A stretch of 64,000 nucleotides of DNA from positions 143,569 through 207,568 of the forward strand of contig JAFGXR010000108.1 in NCBI GenBank assembly GCA_016936555.1. The letters are read 5' to 3'. The notes below the pieces were generated by a model, which was not told the DNA's origin, searched no databases, and saw nothing but the letters and a program-made list of their open reading frames with translations. This stretch comes from Spirochaetales bacterium (GTDB taxonomy: Bacteria; Spirochaetota; Spirochaetia; DSM-2461). Position 1 is the stretch's first letter; every line of letters begins with the position of its first letter. The position numbers and the translations under genes are program-made. Below, piece after piece: positions 1 to 6,870 of this stretch.

Positions 1-593
1 TTTGTCAGCATCTGCTGGGAGAGCTGGCGGCGTCCCATATTGATCTTTTCGAAATCCGTATTGCTTTCGGGCAGTTCGAGCAGCACATCGGTCAGAACTT
101 CGCCGGAGGCTTGCTGTACGGCTTTGTCCTCCGCTGTTTTCGCCTGGGACTTGGCCTGGAGCTCGATGATGATATCAGAGTTCCTCACCGCTTCGGAAAG
201 GGAGTTCCGGGCTATGATCGTCCTGACGGCGGAGTCGATCACATCGTCGAGCTTGGAATAAGCCTGGCTCATGTTATTGATCGATTTATAAAACTCTGTC
301 GCATCGGAGATTTTCCATCTTGCGGTGGTATCCACCCAGATGTACTGGTTTTCCGCTGTCTGAATTTTCTGCGGCGCGCCGTCCCAGGAAAGTATCTTCT
401 TGGAGTATCTTGTCCGGCTTTCGATCAGCGGCCATTTAATTTTCAGGCCCGCATCGGTCACCACTCTGTCGATCCGTCCCAGACGGGTTATAACAGCCTG
501 CTCTCCTTCGTTGACTATGTAAAGGGGTCCGGCTGCGAAGAAAATAACGACTATGATCAGCAGGGGGATGAGTGTTTTGAGCATCTTATTCAT
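1..593 (-). CDS. hflC: HflC, SPFH-domain protease regulator (3' end cut by window)
   Basis: The gene runs off the left edge, so only about 197 N-terminal residues are visible. It begins with a hydrophobic membrane segment (about residues 5-25), followed by the typical entry into an SPFH/band-7 domain: YIVNEGEQAVITRLGR, then a stretch about tight control of the incoming chain with LKIKWPLIESRTRY. HflC pairs with HflK in a large inner-membrane assembly that, in well-studied bacteria, surrounds the FtsH protease and limits its activity. The ATG at 591-593 overlaps the hflK stop codon by 8 bases, so the two are translationally coupled, hflK first. The call is firm from sequence features and gene order; the C-terminal half cannot be judged. 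Confidence 0.93.
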   Translation of the reverse strand, partial: MNKMLKTLIPLLIIVVIFFAAGPLYIVNEGEQAVITRLGRIDRVVTDAGLKIKWPLIESRTRYSKKILSWDGAPQKIQTAENQYIWVDTTARWKISDATEFYKSINNMSQAYSKLDDVIDSAVRTIIARNSLSEAVRNSDIIIELQAKSQAKTAEDKAVQQASGEVLTDVLLELPESNTDFEKINMGRRQLSQQMLT

Positions 594-1581
594 TGGTTCC
601 TCCTGTCTGAGCCGGCTGAAGATTTTTCAGCGGCAGGAAATTGTCCAGATTTTTATCTATAAGCTCGACTTTGCTTCCGGAAGTCAGAACTTCCTCCATC
701 ATTTCGTAATAGATACGGTTTCTCGTTACGGCGGGATTCTTTCTGTACTCTTCCAGGACCGAATTGAAACGGGCGACGTCTCCGTTCGCTCTGTTGACCC
801 GTCCCGAAGCATAACCTTTTGCCTGCTGGATGATCTGATCGGCCTGACCCGAGGCTTTGGGAATCTCGGCGTTGTAGGCCTGTTTCCCTTCGCTGATCAG
901 CCTTTCCATATCCTGTATGGCTTTGTTGACATCTTCGAAAGCATCCTGTACCGGTCCTTCGGGAGGCAGGGTGTTCTGAAGTTTGACCGTCACGATGTTG
1001 ATGCCCAGATCGTAATCGTCGAGGATGGCATTCATCATATCCTGGCTCTTGATTTCGATACTGGTTCTCTCGTCGCCGATGACATCGAGGATGGCTCTGT
1101 CGCCGACCAGTTCGTTCATAACCGACTGGGAGATGTCCCGGATGGTCTTATCCTTTTCCTGGACCTTGAAGAGCCATAGCGCAGGATCTGTGATTCTGTA
1201 CTGAATGATCCATGTGACCGTGACGATATTCAGGTCACCTGTCAGCATCAACGATTCATCTTCGTAATCGTCTCTGGAGTATATTGTCGTGATGCCCGGC
1301 TGGGCGGTGCGGAAACCGAACTGCATGGTCTGTACGACTTTGGTCGGAACCTTGTAGACGCGGTCGATTCCCAGGGGGATTTTCCAGTTTAATCCCGGCT
1401 CGGTGATTTTCTGCAGACGGCCCAATCGGAGCACGACAGCCTGCTCTGTCTCATCGACGATATAGAAACTGGTCAAGAGGAACATTCCCACAATAACCAA
1501 TGCAATGATACCGAGTATCGAGGATGGCTTGGGAGGCTTTTTAAAGGGGCTTCTGCCCGGGGTCACATTCTGTTCTGACAT
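586..1581 (-). CDS. hflK: HflK, SPFH-domain protease regulator
   Basis: A 331-residue protein. After a Pro/Lys-rich cytoplasmic N-terminus it has one membrane segment (about residues 23-42) and then the band-7 opening (YIVDETEQAVVLRLGRLQK). A long SPFH domain follows, then an Ala/Gln-rich coiled-coil region (about 225-290), as in HflK proteins. It should form the alternating HflK/HflC ring that cages FtsH at the membrane. The ATG has a GGAGGG Shine-Dalgarno 4 bases upstream. hflC overlaps its 3' end. A perfect inverted repeat lies just upstream of the ribosome binding site and is listed separately. HflK is about 80-90 residues shorter than the E. coli protein, mainly because the glycine-rich N-terminus and the C-terminus are short. 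Confidence 0.95.
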   Translation of the reverse strand: MSEQNVTPGRSPFKKPPKPSSILGIIALVIVGMFLLTSFYIVDETEQAVVLRLGRLQKITEPGLNWKIPLGIDRVYKVPTKVVQTMQFGFRTAQPGITTIYSRDDYEDESLMLTGDLNIVTVTWIIQYRITDPALWLFKVQEKDKTIRDISQSVMNELVGDRAILDVIGDERTSIEIKSQDMMNAILDDYDLGINIVTVKLQNTLPPEGPVQDAFEDVNKAIQDMERLISEGKQAYNAEIPKASGQADQIIQQAKGYASGRVNRANGDVARFNSVLEEYRKNPAVTRNRIYYEMMEEVLTSGSKVELIDKNLDNFLPLKNLQPAQTGGTNE

Positions 1582-1590
1582 GTACCCTCC

Positions 1591-1637
1591 TTTATAACGT
1601 TGTTATAAAAGTAAACATTGTATGAGGACTCAGTCAA
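1591..1637 (-). promoter_or_regulatory. hflK promoter with palindromic operator-like repeat
   Basis: TTTATAACGTTGTTATAAA (1591-1609) is a perfect 8-bp inverted repeat with a 3-base centre. It lies between the hflK Shine-Dalgarno and a candidate promoter read on the minus strand: -35 TTGACT (1632-1637), 18-bp spacer, -10 TACTTT (1608-1613). The repeat would cover the transcription start, a usual place for a repressor. The promoter is weak by consensus and the regulator is unknown. Confidence 0.5.
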
Positions 1638-1691
1638 GGATAACCCGACTTGTGAGAAGATTATGAATTGATTGTTTAGATATCCCTTCTA

Positions 1692-1720
1692 TTGACATAA
1701 GAACAGGGGCAAAATATCAT
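1692..1720 (+). promoter_or_regulatory. metG promoter
   Basis: TTGACA (1692-1697), 17-bp spacer, TATCAT (1715-1720): a near-consensus housekeeping promoter. The expected transcription start is around 1726-1728, directly before the metG ATG at 1729, which has no Shine-Dalgarno. The transcript may therefore be leaderless. Confidence 0.75.
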
Positions 1721-1728
1721 GTGAAGCT

Positions 1729-3891
1729 ATGAAAAAGAGATTAGTCACTTCAGCACTTCCCTATGTTAATAATATTCCCCACCTCGGCAACCTGATTCAG
1801 GTCCTTTCCGCCGATGTGTTTGCCCGCTACTGCCGCCAGTACGGATATGAAACCATGTATGTCTGCGGTACCGATGAATACGGTACGGCGACGGAAACGA
1901 AAGCCCTGTCCGAAGGGGTTTCCCCCCGGGAGCTCTGCGATAAATTCCATGTGATTCATCGCGACATATACAAGTGGTTCAACATCGATTTCGATCACTT
2001 CGGCAGAACGTCGACGGAAAAGCAGACCGAGATCGTTCAGGGGTTGTTCAAGGCCATAGACAAGGCGGGATATATCCGCGAGCAGACCCTCGAACAGCTC
2101 TTCTGCAACAGCTGCGACCGTTTCCTGGCGGACCGCTACGTTCACGGGACCTGTCCTCACTGCGGCTCGGAAAATGCCCGGGGCGACCAGTGCGAGGATT
2201 GCGGAAAGCTCCTCGAACCGGTGGAGCTGGAAAATCCCAAATGCGGCGTCTGCGGAAGCACGCCGGAAGTGAAGAGCACAAAGCACCTCTTTATCGATCT
2301 CCCCGCTATCCTGCCCAAGCTGGAAAGCTGGATGGACGAAGCGTCGGAACTGGGATTCTGGGCGAGAAACGCCGTTCAGATGACAAAGAGCTGGATCCGC
2401 GACGGACTGAAAGAGAGATGTATCACCAGAGACCTCAAATGGGGCATCCCCGTGCCGAAAGAGGGATTTGAAGATAAAGTCTTTTACGTGTGGTTTGATG
2501 CGCCCATCGGCTACATCTCCATAACAGCCAATCTGACCGATGACTGGAAGGACTGGTGGCAGAACCCCGAAGAAGTGGAGCTGTACCAGTTTATCGGTAA
2601 GGACAACATTCCCTTCCATACGGTTATATTTCCGTCGACCCTTCTGGGATCGGGAGAGCCCTGGACCATGCTTCACCATATGTCCAGTTCCGAATACCTG
2701 AATTATGAAAATGCCAAGTTCTCCAAGAGCAAGGGAGTAGGGGTTTTCGGAAACGACTGCCAGGATACGGGCATCCCCGCCGACGTCTGGCGTTTCTACA
2801 TTTTCTACAACAGACCGGAAAAATCGGACACCCAGTTCCTCTGGAAGGATTTTGAAGAGAAGGTCAATTCCGAGCTTATCGGCAACCTTGCCAATCTGGT
2901 CAACAGAACGCTTACATTCGCCAACCGGTTCTACGACGGACAGGTCCCGGCCGCAGAAGTGGATGCTGAATTCTGGAAAGAAGTGAAAGAGAAGGAAGAG
3001 CTGATATCCGCCAGGCTGGACCGGGCGGAACTGCGCGATGCCTTCAGAGAGATCTTTATGCTCTCCTCCATGGGCAACAGAGCCTTCCAGGCCGGAGAGC
3101 CCTGGAGAACCAGGACGGAAGATCCCGCCGCAGCGGCTTCGCTCCTCAAAAGCCTCATTTATCTGGTTCGGGACCTTGCGATCCTGGCCCATCCCTATAT
3201 TCCCGAAACTTCTGAGAAAATCGTTTCCTTTATGGAAGGGGCTGATCTCTCCTGGAGCAGTCTGGCGAAGGTTGAGGGTATAAGCGTCATTAATAAACCT
3301 GAAATCCTCTTTACCAAGCTGGAAGAGAAGAGAATCGACGAACTGCGCGAGCGTTTCGCCGGAACCCAGGATGAAAGAGCAGCGGCGGCTGCCGATGACT
3401 CTCTTGAAACTCAATTCAATAAAGAGATACAGCTCGTGGTCGGGAAAATCGTCGAAATTGAAAGACACCCCGAAGCGGAAAAGCTCTATGTCGAAAAGAT
3501 CGACTGCGGTGAAGATGAGCCGAGAACCATCGTATCCGGTCTGGTCCCCTACTATAAAGAGGAAGAGCTCCTCGGAAAGAATCTCGTTGTCGTGGCTAAC
3601 CTGAAGCCCACCAAGCTGCGGGGGATCAAGAGCATGGGCATGATTCTCGCCGCAGAGGACAAGGATGAGAATGTGGAAGTCATTTTCGTAGACGACGCCG
3701 AGCCCGGTACTCCTGTTGTTCTGGCTGACGATAAGCGTGAAAACCGCGAATATGCCAATCTGAAAGCGAGCCGTTTCTTCGAGATCCCTCTGAGAACGGA
3801 AGATTTCGTTGTCAGAACAGGAAAAACAGCTCTGACCGTCAACGGAAAGGAACTGAAAACAACCAAAGTCAAAGACGGCGAAGTAGGCTGA
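1729..3891 (+). CDS. metG: Methionyl-tRNA synthetase with C-terminal tRNA-binding domain
   Basis: This 720-residue class I synthetase charges tRNA-Met in the cytosol. The HIGH signature appears as HLGN (residues 18-21) and KMSKS as KFSKSKG (330-336, with Phe for Met). Between them are paired CxxC knuckles (first at C126/C129 and C142/C145, two more up to about residue 175), the four-knuckle zinc arrangement of the E. coli-type enzyme. After the anticodon-binding helices, residues about 565-690 form an EMAPII/Trbp-like tRNA-binding OB domain (LVVGKIVEIERHPEAEKLYV), which usually mediates dimerisation. The ATG follows the promoter so closely that a leaderless mRNA is likely. The downstream FemAB-like gene starts 5 bases after the stop. 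Confidence 0.98.
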   Translation: MKKRLVTSALPYVNNIPHLGNLIQVLSADVFARYCRQYGYETMYVCGTDEYGTATETKALSEGVSPRELCDKFHVIHRDIYKWFNIDFDHFGRTSTEKQTEIVQGLFKAIDKAGYIREQTLEQLFCNSCDRFLADRYVHGTCPHCGSENARGDQCEDCGKLLEPVELENPKCGVCGSTPEVKSTKHLFIDLPAILPKLESWMDEASELGFWARNAVQMTKSWIRDGLKERCITRDLKWGIPVPKEGFEDKVFYVWFDAPIGYISITANLTDDWKDWWQNPEEVELYQFIGKDNIPFHTVIFPSTLLGSGEPWTMLHHMSSSEYLNYENAKFSKSKGVGVFGNDCQDTGIPADVWRFYIFYNRPEKSDTQFLWKDFEEKVNSELIGNLANLVNRTLTFANRFYDGQVPAAEVDAEFWKEVKEKEELISARLDRAELRDAFREIFMLSSMGNRAFQAGEPWRTRTEDPAAAASLLKSLIYLVRDLAILAHPYIPETSEKIVSFMEGADLSWSSLAKVEGISVINKPEILFTKLEEKRIDELRERFAGTQDERAAAAADDSLETQFNKEIQLVVGKIVEIERHPEAEKLYVEKIDCGEDEPRTIVSGLVPYYKEEELLGKNLVVVANLKPTKLRGIKSMGMILAAEDKDENVEVIFVDDAEPGTPVVLADDKRENREYANLKASRFFEIPLRTEDFVVRTGKTALTVNGKELKTTKVKDGEVG

Positions 3892-3896
3892 TCCCT

Positions 3897-4931
3897 TTGA
3901 GCGATCTGAAACTCGAAGAGGTCTCGCCGGTCTATCTGAACGGCCATTCCAATTTCCTTCAGTCGGGCTACTGGGCCGGGCTGCGGGAAAAGACGGGATG
4001 GAAATCCGTTCCGCTCAAACTGACATGGAAAGGGGAGTCCTATCCCCTTCTCGTGCTGGTAAGAACTTTCAAAGGAACGCTCTCGCTCGCCTATATTCCC
4101 CACGGTCCCGCTGTGGATGTGGACCCCGGGGAGAGAGAATCTTTTATTCATAAACTCTCGCGGGATCTGCTGGAGTTCGTTCCCCTGGCAACTTTTTTTG
4201 TCCGATACGATTTTCTCTGGGGAGAGACAGGTGCCGATTCTTTTCCCGAACCGCTGAAGTTCAAGGGAATTTCAAAAGCCCCGATGGATATTCAGCCCCC
4301 CGATACGGTCATTATCGATCTGACTCCCCGGGAAGATGATCTTCTTGCCGCGATGCACAAGAAAACCCGTTACAATATCAAACTGGCCGGGAAGAAGGGC
4401 GTTGTTGTCGAAACAGGGTCGGAAGTGGATCTCGATGGCTGGTATAAGTTGTACAGGACCACATCGGAGAGGGACCGCATTTCCATTCACAGCCGCGATT
4501 ACTACGGCAAGGTCTTTACTCTGGCTGATGGGAAATCCGGCAATCCCGAATCCCGCCTCTTTCTGGCGAAGCACGAGGGAGATCTCCTGGCGGGGATAAT
4601 CGTTCTGATCGATGGGAAACGGGCCACTTATCTCTACGGCGCCTCTTCCAATGAAAAACGGAATCTCATGCCCGCCTATGCGCTTCAGTGGGAAGCCATG
4701 AAGGCGGCGAAGGAAGCCGGCTGTGAATCCTACGATATGTTCGGCATTCCTCCGGCCGATGATCCGGAGCATCCCATGCACGGGCTGTACCGTTTCAAAA
4801 CGGGGTTCGGAGGAGAGATCCATCACCGCCTCGGAGCCTGGGACTACCGTTATTCTTCATTGGTCTATCCTTTGTACCGGATTATGGAAGCGGCCCGGAA
4901 ATTCTACTACAAAACCCTGAAAAAGCGATAA
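3897..4931 (+). CDS. FemAB/FemX-like peptidoglycan aminoacyltransferase
   Basis: A 344-residue protein with the two-GNAT-fold layout of the FemABX family, whose members add amino acids from aminoacyl-tRNA to the lipid II stem peptide at the cytoplasmic membrane face. Family marks include an early LQSGYWAGLR segment, a central KKTRYNIKLAGKKGV helix (about 155-169), and the C-terminal YDMFGIPP...GLYRFKTGFGG block that closes the family's second domain. The start is taken as TTG at 3897, 5 bases after the metG stop, because no in-frame ATG precedes the conserved N-terminus. The position right behind metG suggests co-transcription. Substrate and amino acid are unknown; family membership is well supported. 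Confidence 0.85.
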   Translation: MSDLKLEEVSPVYLNGHSNFLQSGYWAGLREKTGWKSVPLKLTWKGESYPLLVLVRTFKGTLSLAYIPHGPAVDVDPGERESFIHKLSRDLLEFVPLATFFVRYDFLWGETGADSFPEPLKFKGISKAPMDIQPPDTVIIDLTPREDDLLAAMHKKTRYNIKLAGKKGVVVETGSEVDLDGWYKLYRTTSERDRISIHSRDYYGKVFTLADGKSGNPESRLFLAKHEGDLLAGIIVLIDGKRATYLYGASSNEKRNLMPAYALQWEAMKAAKEAGCESYDMFGIPPADDPEHPMHGLYRFKTGFGGEIHHRLGAWDYRYSSLVYPLYRIMEAARKFYYKTLKKR

Positions 4932-4932
4932 G

Positions 4933-4948
4933 GGCTGTTGCAACAGCC
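4933..4948. terminator. Bidirectional hairpin between convergent genes
   Basis: GGCTGTTGCAACAGCC is a perfect 16-bp palindrome 1 base after the femX-like stop and 6 bases before the end of the convergent NifX-like gene. It can fold in either transcript. The following bases are only moderately T-rich, so termination efficiency is uncertain. Confidence 0.5.
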
Positions 4949-4954
4949 TCATTC

Positions 4955-5356
4955 TTACTTCAAGCTCAGGAAATCTCTCTCTTCGCCTTTTTCCCATTCG
5001 GCGATGATTTCATCAAAATGGTTTTGAGTCAAAGTCAGAGCCGCGGCGATGGATGTTTCTTTGACTATGACAGATATAAATTTCTTTTTGATTCTTTTCA
5101 GGTTAGGCCCGTAGACCGGTGCGACCGTCATCTGCACACCTTTCTGCTTGAGAAGAGCTGAAATTCCTCCGGCTTTTTTCTGATCGCCGTGTTCCGTTTC
5201 TTCTTCTTCTTCCTCTACTGTGTTTTCTATTGTTTCCACGTATTCCGCTGATGAGGAGTTGATTTTATAAAGAAGATACTTTGAGGCATCTCCGAAATGT
5301 CTGTCTATAAATTCTGTCCCGTTGTCTGTGGCAAAAGCGCCGATTATTTCTTTCAT
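4955..5356 (-). CDS. NifX/dinitrogenase iron-molybdenum cofactor family protein
   Basis: A 133-residue protein starting MKEIIGAFATDNG and continuing FIDRHFGDASKYLLYKI. This is the characteristic first strand and FG[RD]A-like loop of the NifX/NafY fold that binds metal clusters or cofactors. A strongly acidic insert (EEEEEE, about residue 47) sits where many relatives carry a His-rich loop; the GI-ALLKQKGV and APVYGPN segments follow. Such proteins occur in many non-diazotrophs, so nitrogen fixation is not implied. An upstream in-frame GTG at 5383 lies inside the operator palindrome and in the -35/-10 spacer, so the ATG at 5354-5356 is preferred. It lacks a Shine-Dalgarno and lies about where transcription should begin. 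It is divergent from the thioredoxin genes and shares their operator type. Confidence 0.75.
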   Translation of the reverse strand: MKEIIGAFATDNGTEFIDRHFGDASKYLLYKINSSSAEYVETIENTVEEEEEETEHGDQKKAGGISALLKQKGVQMTVAPVYGPNLKRIKKKFISVIVKETSIAAALTLTQNHFDEIIAEWEKGEERDFLSLK

Positions 5357-5363
5357 ATTGGAG

Positions 5364-5393
5364 ATCTTACAGTGCATATGCACATTTGATCAA
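5364..5393 (-). promoter_or_regulatory. Promoter of NifX-like gene with nested palindromic operator
   Basis: On the minus strand: -35 TTGATC (5388-5393), 18-bp spacer, -10 TAAGAT (5364-5369). The spacer contains GTGCATATGCAC (5372-5383), a perfect 12-bp palindrome. A protein bound there would block RNA polymerase directly. Two further promoters in the window carry the same arrangement. Confidence 0.7.
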
Positions 5394-5452
5394 GAGGAAT
5401 TCGGGACAAACCCTTTATACAGATTGCGGGAATCGACAGGGACATAATTTTA

Positions 5453-5482
5453 TTGACATTTGTGCATTTGCACAGTACTATA
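5453..5482 (+). promoter_or_regulatory. Promoter of trx-like/trxB operon with nested palindromic operator
   Basis: -35 TTGACA (5453-5458), 18-bp spacer, -10 TACTAT (5477-5482). TGTGCATTTGCACA (5461-5474), two perfect 6-bp arms around TT, fills the spacer. The start codon at 5513 follows a GGAG Shine-Dalgarno at about 5501-5504. Confidence 0.75.
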
Positions 5483-5512
5483 TATTAAAAAGAATATATA
5501 GGAGTTGAAAAG

Positions 5513-5866
5513 ATGACTTTAGATACCAATCTGAACCATGTTAAAACAGAAGCTGAATTAAAAGACCTTATCAATAATAATGAATCGGTGATGGTTTGCT
5601 GCGGGAGAATGGGACCGATGTGTCTTCCTGTCTACGATGTGATGGAACAGCTTGAAGGTTCCGATGAATACGGCCATGTCGTATTCCGGGATATGCTGTT
5701 CGATAATCCCGAAGCGGCTGCCATCCGCGATCTGCCGGAATGCTCTTCCTTCAGAGGACTTCCTTTCACTGTGTATTACAGAAACGGAAAAGTGGTTAAA
5801 GCCACATCAAGCATTCAGAATAAAGATCAGGTTACCGGTATTCTCGATGAGGTTTTTGAAAAGTAA
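5513..5866 (+). CDS. Thioredoxin-fold protein with an atypical active site
   Basis: A 117-residue thioredoxin-like protein. The strand-loop-helix that normally reads W-CGPC-K is here VMVCCGRMGPMCLPVYDVME (residues 26-45). It has an adjacent Cys pair (C29, C30) and C37, but Gly where the nucleophilic Cys would align in the simplest alignment. The cis-Pro loop is kept (RGLPFTVYY, about 82-90), and another Cys lies at about 77 (PECSSF). The fold is therefore clear, but dithiol chemistry of the standard kind is not. Its stop is 2 bases before the trxB-like ATG, so the two are co-transcribed and the reductase is the likely partner. It may act on persulfides, metals or a dedicated client; this is inference. 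Confidence 0.8.
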   Translation: MTLDTNLNHVKTEAELKDLINNNESVMVCCGRMGPMCLPVYDVMEQLEGSDEYGHVVFRDMLFDNPEAAAIRDLPECSSFRGLPFTVYYRNGKVVKATSSIQNKDQVTGILDEVFEK

Positions 5867-5868
5867 CC

Positions 5869-6801
5869 ATGAAGAAATATGATGTTATCATCCTGGGTGC
5901 CGGCCCTGCGGGGCTGACGGCGGGAATCTATCTATCCAGAGCCAGGCAATCGGTTCTCATCCTCGATAAGGGGACGGTGGGAGGGCAGGTTATTCTGACC
6001 CATGCCGTCGCCAATTATCCGGGACTCCCCGAGTTGTCGGGATACAAGCTCGCTTCTGAAATGAAGAAACAGGCTGCTGATTTCGGCTGCGATATCCTCG
6101 GGAATACGTCTATCAAGGATTTCAATTTCAAAGGGGAAGAAAAAGTCGTAATCACCGATTCCGGAGAGTACAGCTCCCGGGCTGTCATCCTCGCCGTCGG
6201 CGGGCAGCCCCGAAAACTGGGACTGGAGTCGGAGGAAAAATTCCAGGGACGGGGAATTTCCTATTGCGCCACCTGTGACGGCGATTTTTTCACCGATCAG
6301 GATATCGTTGTTGTGGGAGGCGGTAACTCGGCGCTGGAAGAAGCTGTTTCGCTGACAACCTATGCCCGGTCCGTAACCATTATCCATCAGTTCGATCATT
6401 TTCAGGGCTATCCCCATGCTATCAAGGCGGCCGGGGATAACCCGAAAATACGGTTTATGATGGAATCGGAAATTCTTGAATTCACCGGGGATACAGATCT
6501 CACAGGTGTCCGGATTCTGAATAAAAGAGACGGATCGGAACAGCAGCTCGCCGTGACGGGTGCCTTTATCTTTATCGGCTATCAGCCGGGATCAAAACTC
6601 TTCGAGAATTGCGTCAGGCTCAATCAGAGAGGAGAGATTCTCGTGGATGAAATGATGGCGACCGATGTTCCGGGAGTTTTTGCCGCCGGTGATGTCCGGC
6701 AGAAAAAGTTCCGGCAGATCACGACAGCTGTGAGCGACGGCACGACAGCCGCGCTCGGGGTCATGGATTATCTCGTCGGACCCGATCCGGACAAGGAATA
6801 G
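5869..6801 (+). CDS. trxB: Thioredoxin-reductase-family flavoprotein
   Basis: A 310-residue low-molecular-weight thioredoxin reductase homologue. The FAD-binding GAGPAG motif is at residues 10-15, the redox-active CATC at 133-136, a second Rossmann GGGNSALEE at about 154-162, and the C-terminal FAD motif GVFAAGDVR at about 270. In typical enzymes NADPH is recognised through an HRRxxxR motif after the second Rossmann strand; here the segment reads HQFDHFQ, so the arginines that hold the 2'-phosphate are missing. NADH or another donor is likely. It directly follows the unusual thioredoxin-like gene and shares its repressed promoter. The gene symbol reflects family, not a proven substrate. Confidence 0.9.
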   Translation: MKKYDVIILGAGPAGLTAGIYLSRARQSVLILDKGTVGGQVILTHAVANYPGLPELSGYKLASEMKKQAADFGCDILGNTSIKDFNFKGEEKVVITDSGEYSSRAVILAVGGQPRKLGLESEEKFQGRGISYCATCDGDFFTDQDIVVVGGGNSALEEAVSLTTYARSVTIIHQFDHFQGYPHAIKAAGDNPKIRFMMESEILEFTGDTDLTGVRILNKRDGSEQQLAVTGAFIFIGYQPGSKLFENCVRLNQRGEILVDEMMATDVPGVFAAGDVRQKKFRQITTAVSDGTTAALGVMDYLVGPDPDKE

Positions 6802-6820
6802 GGAATATCATCTGTATAAA

Positions 6821-6863
6821 TCCGGGTTGCCTCCGGAGTGTGAATTCATTGAGGCAACCCGGA
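6821..6863. terminator. Long-loop hairpin between convergent trxB and CoADR-like genes
   Basis: TCCGGGTTGCCTC (6821-6833) and GAGGCAACCCGGA (6851-6863) form a perfect 13-bp stem with a 17-base loop, between the trxB stop and the end of the convergent flavoprotein gene. It can serve both transcripts; the T-rich side (minus strand, ATTTATA) is weak. Confidence 0.6.
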
Positions 6864-6870
6864 GGGATAC

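Noticed and set aside
1750..3468. Long open frame antisense to metG (over 500 codons)
   Set aside because: It is a mirror of the codon usage of metG; the plus-strand product is unmistakable and the antisense product has no family features.
4955..5356. Reading the NifX-like gene as evidence for nitrogen fixation
   Set aside because: This fold is widespread outside diazotrophs and no nif gene is present in the window.
5357..5383. Longer NifX-like frame starting with GTG (MHMHCKISN extension)
   Set aside because: The extension is encoded by the operator palindrome and the -10 box; family members begin at the MKEII-type strand.
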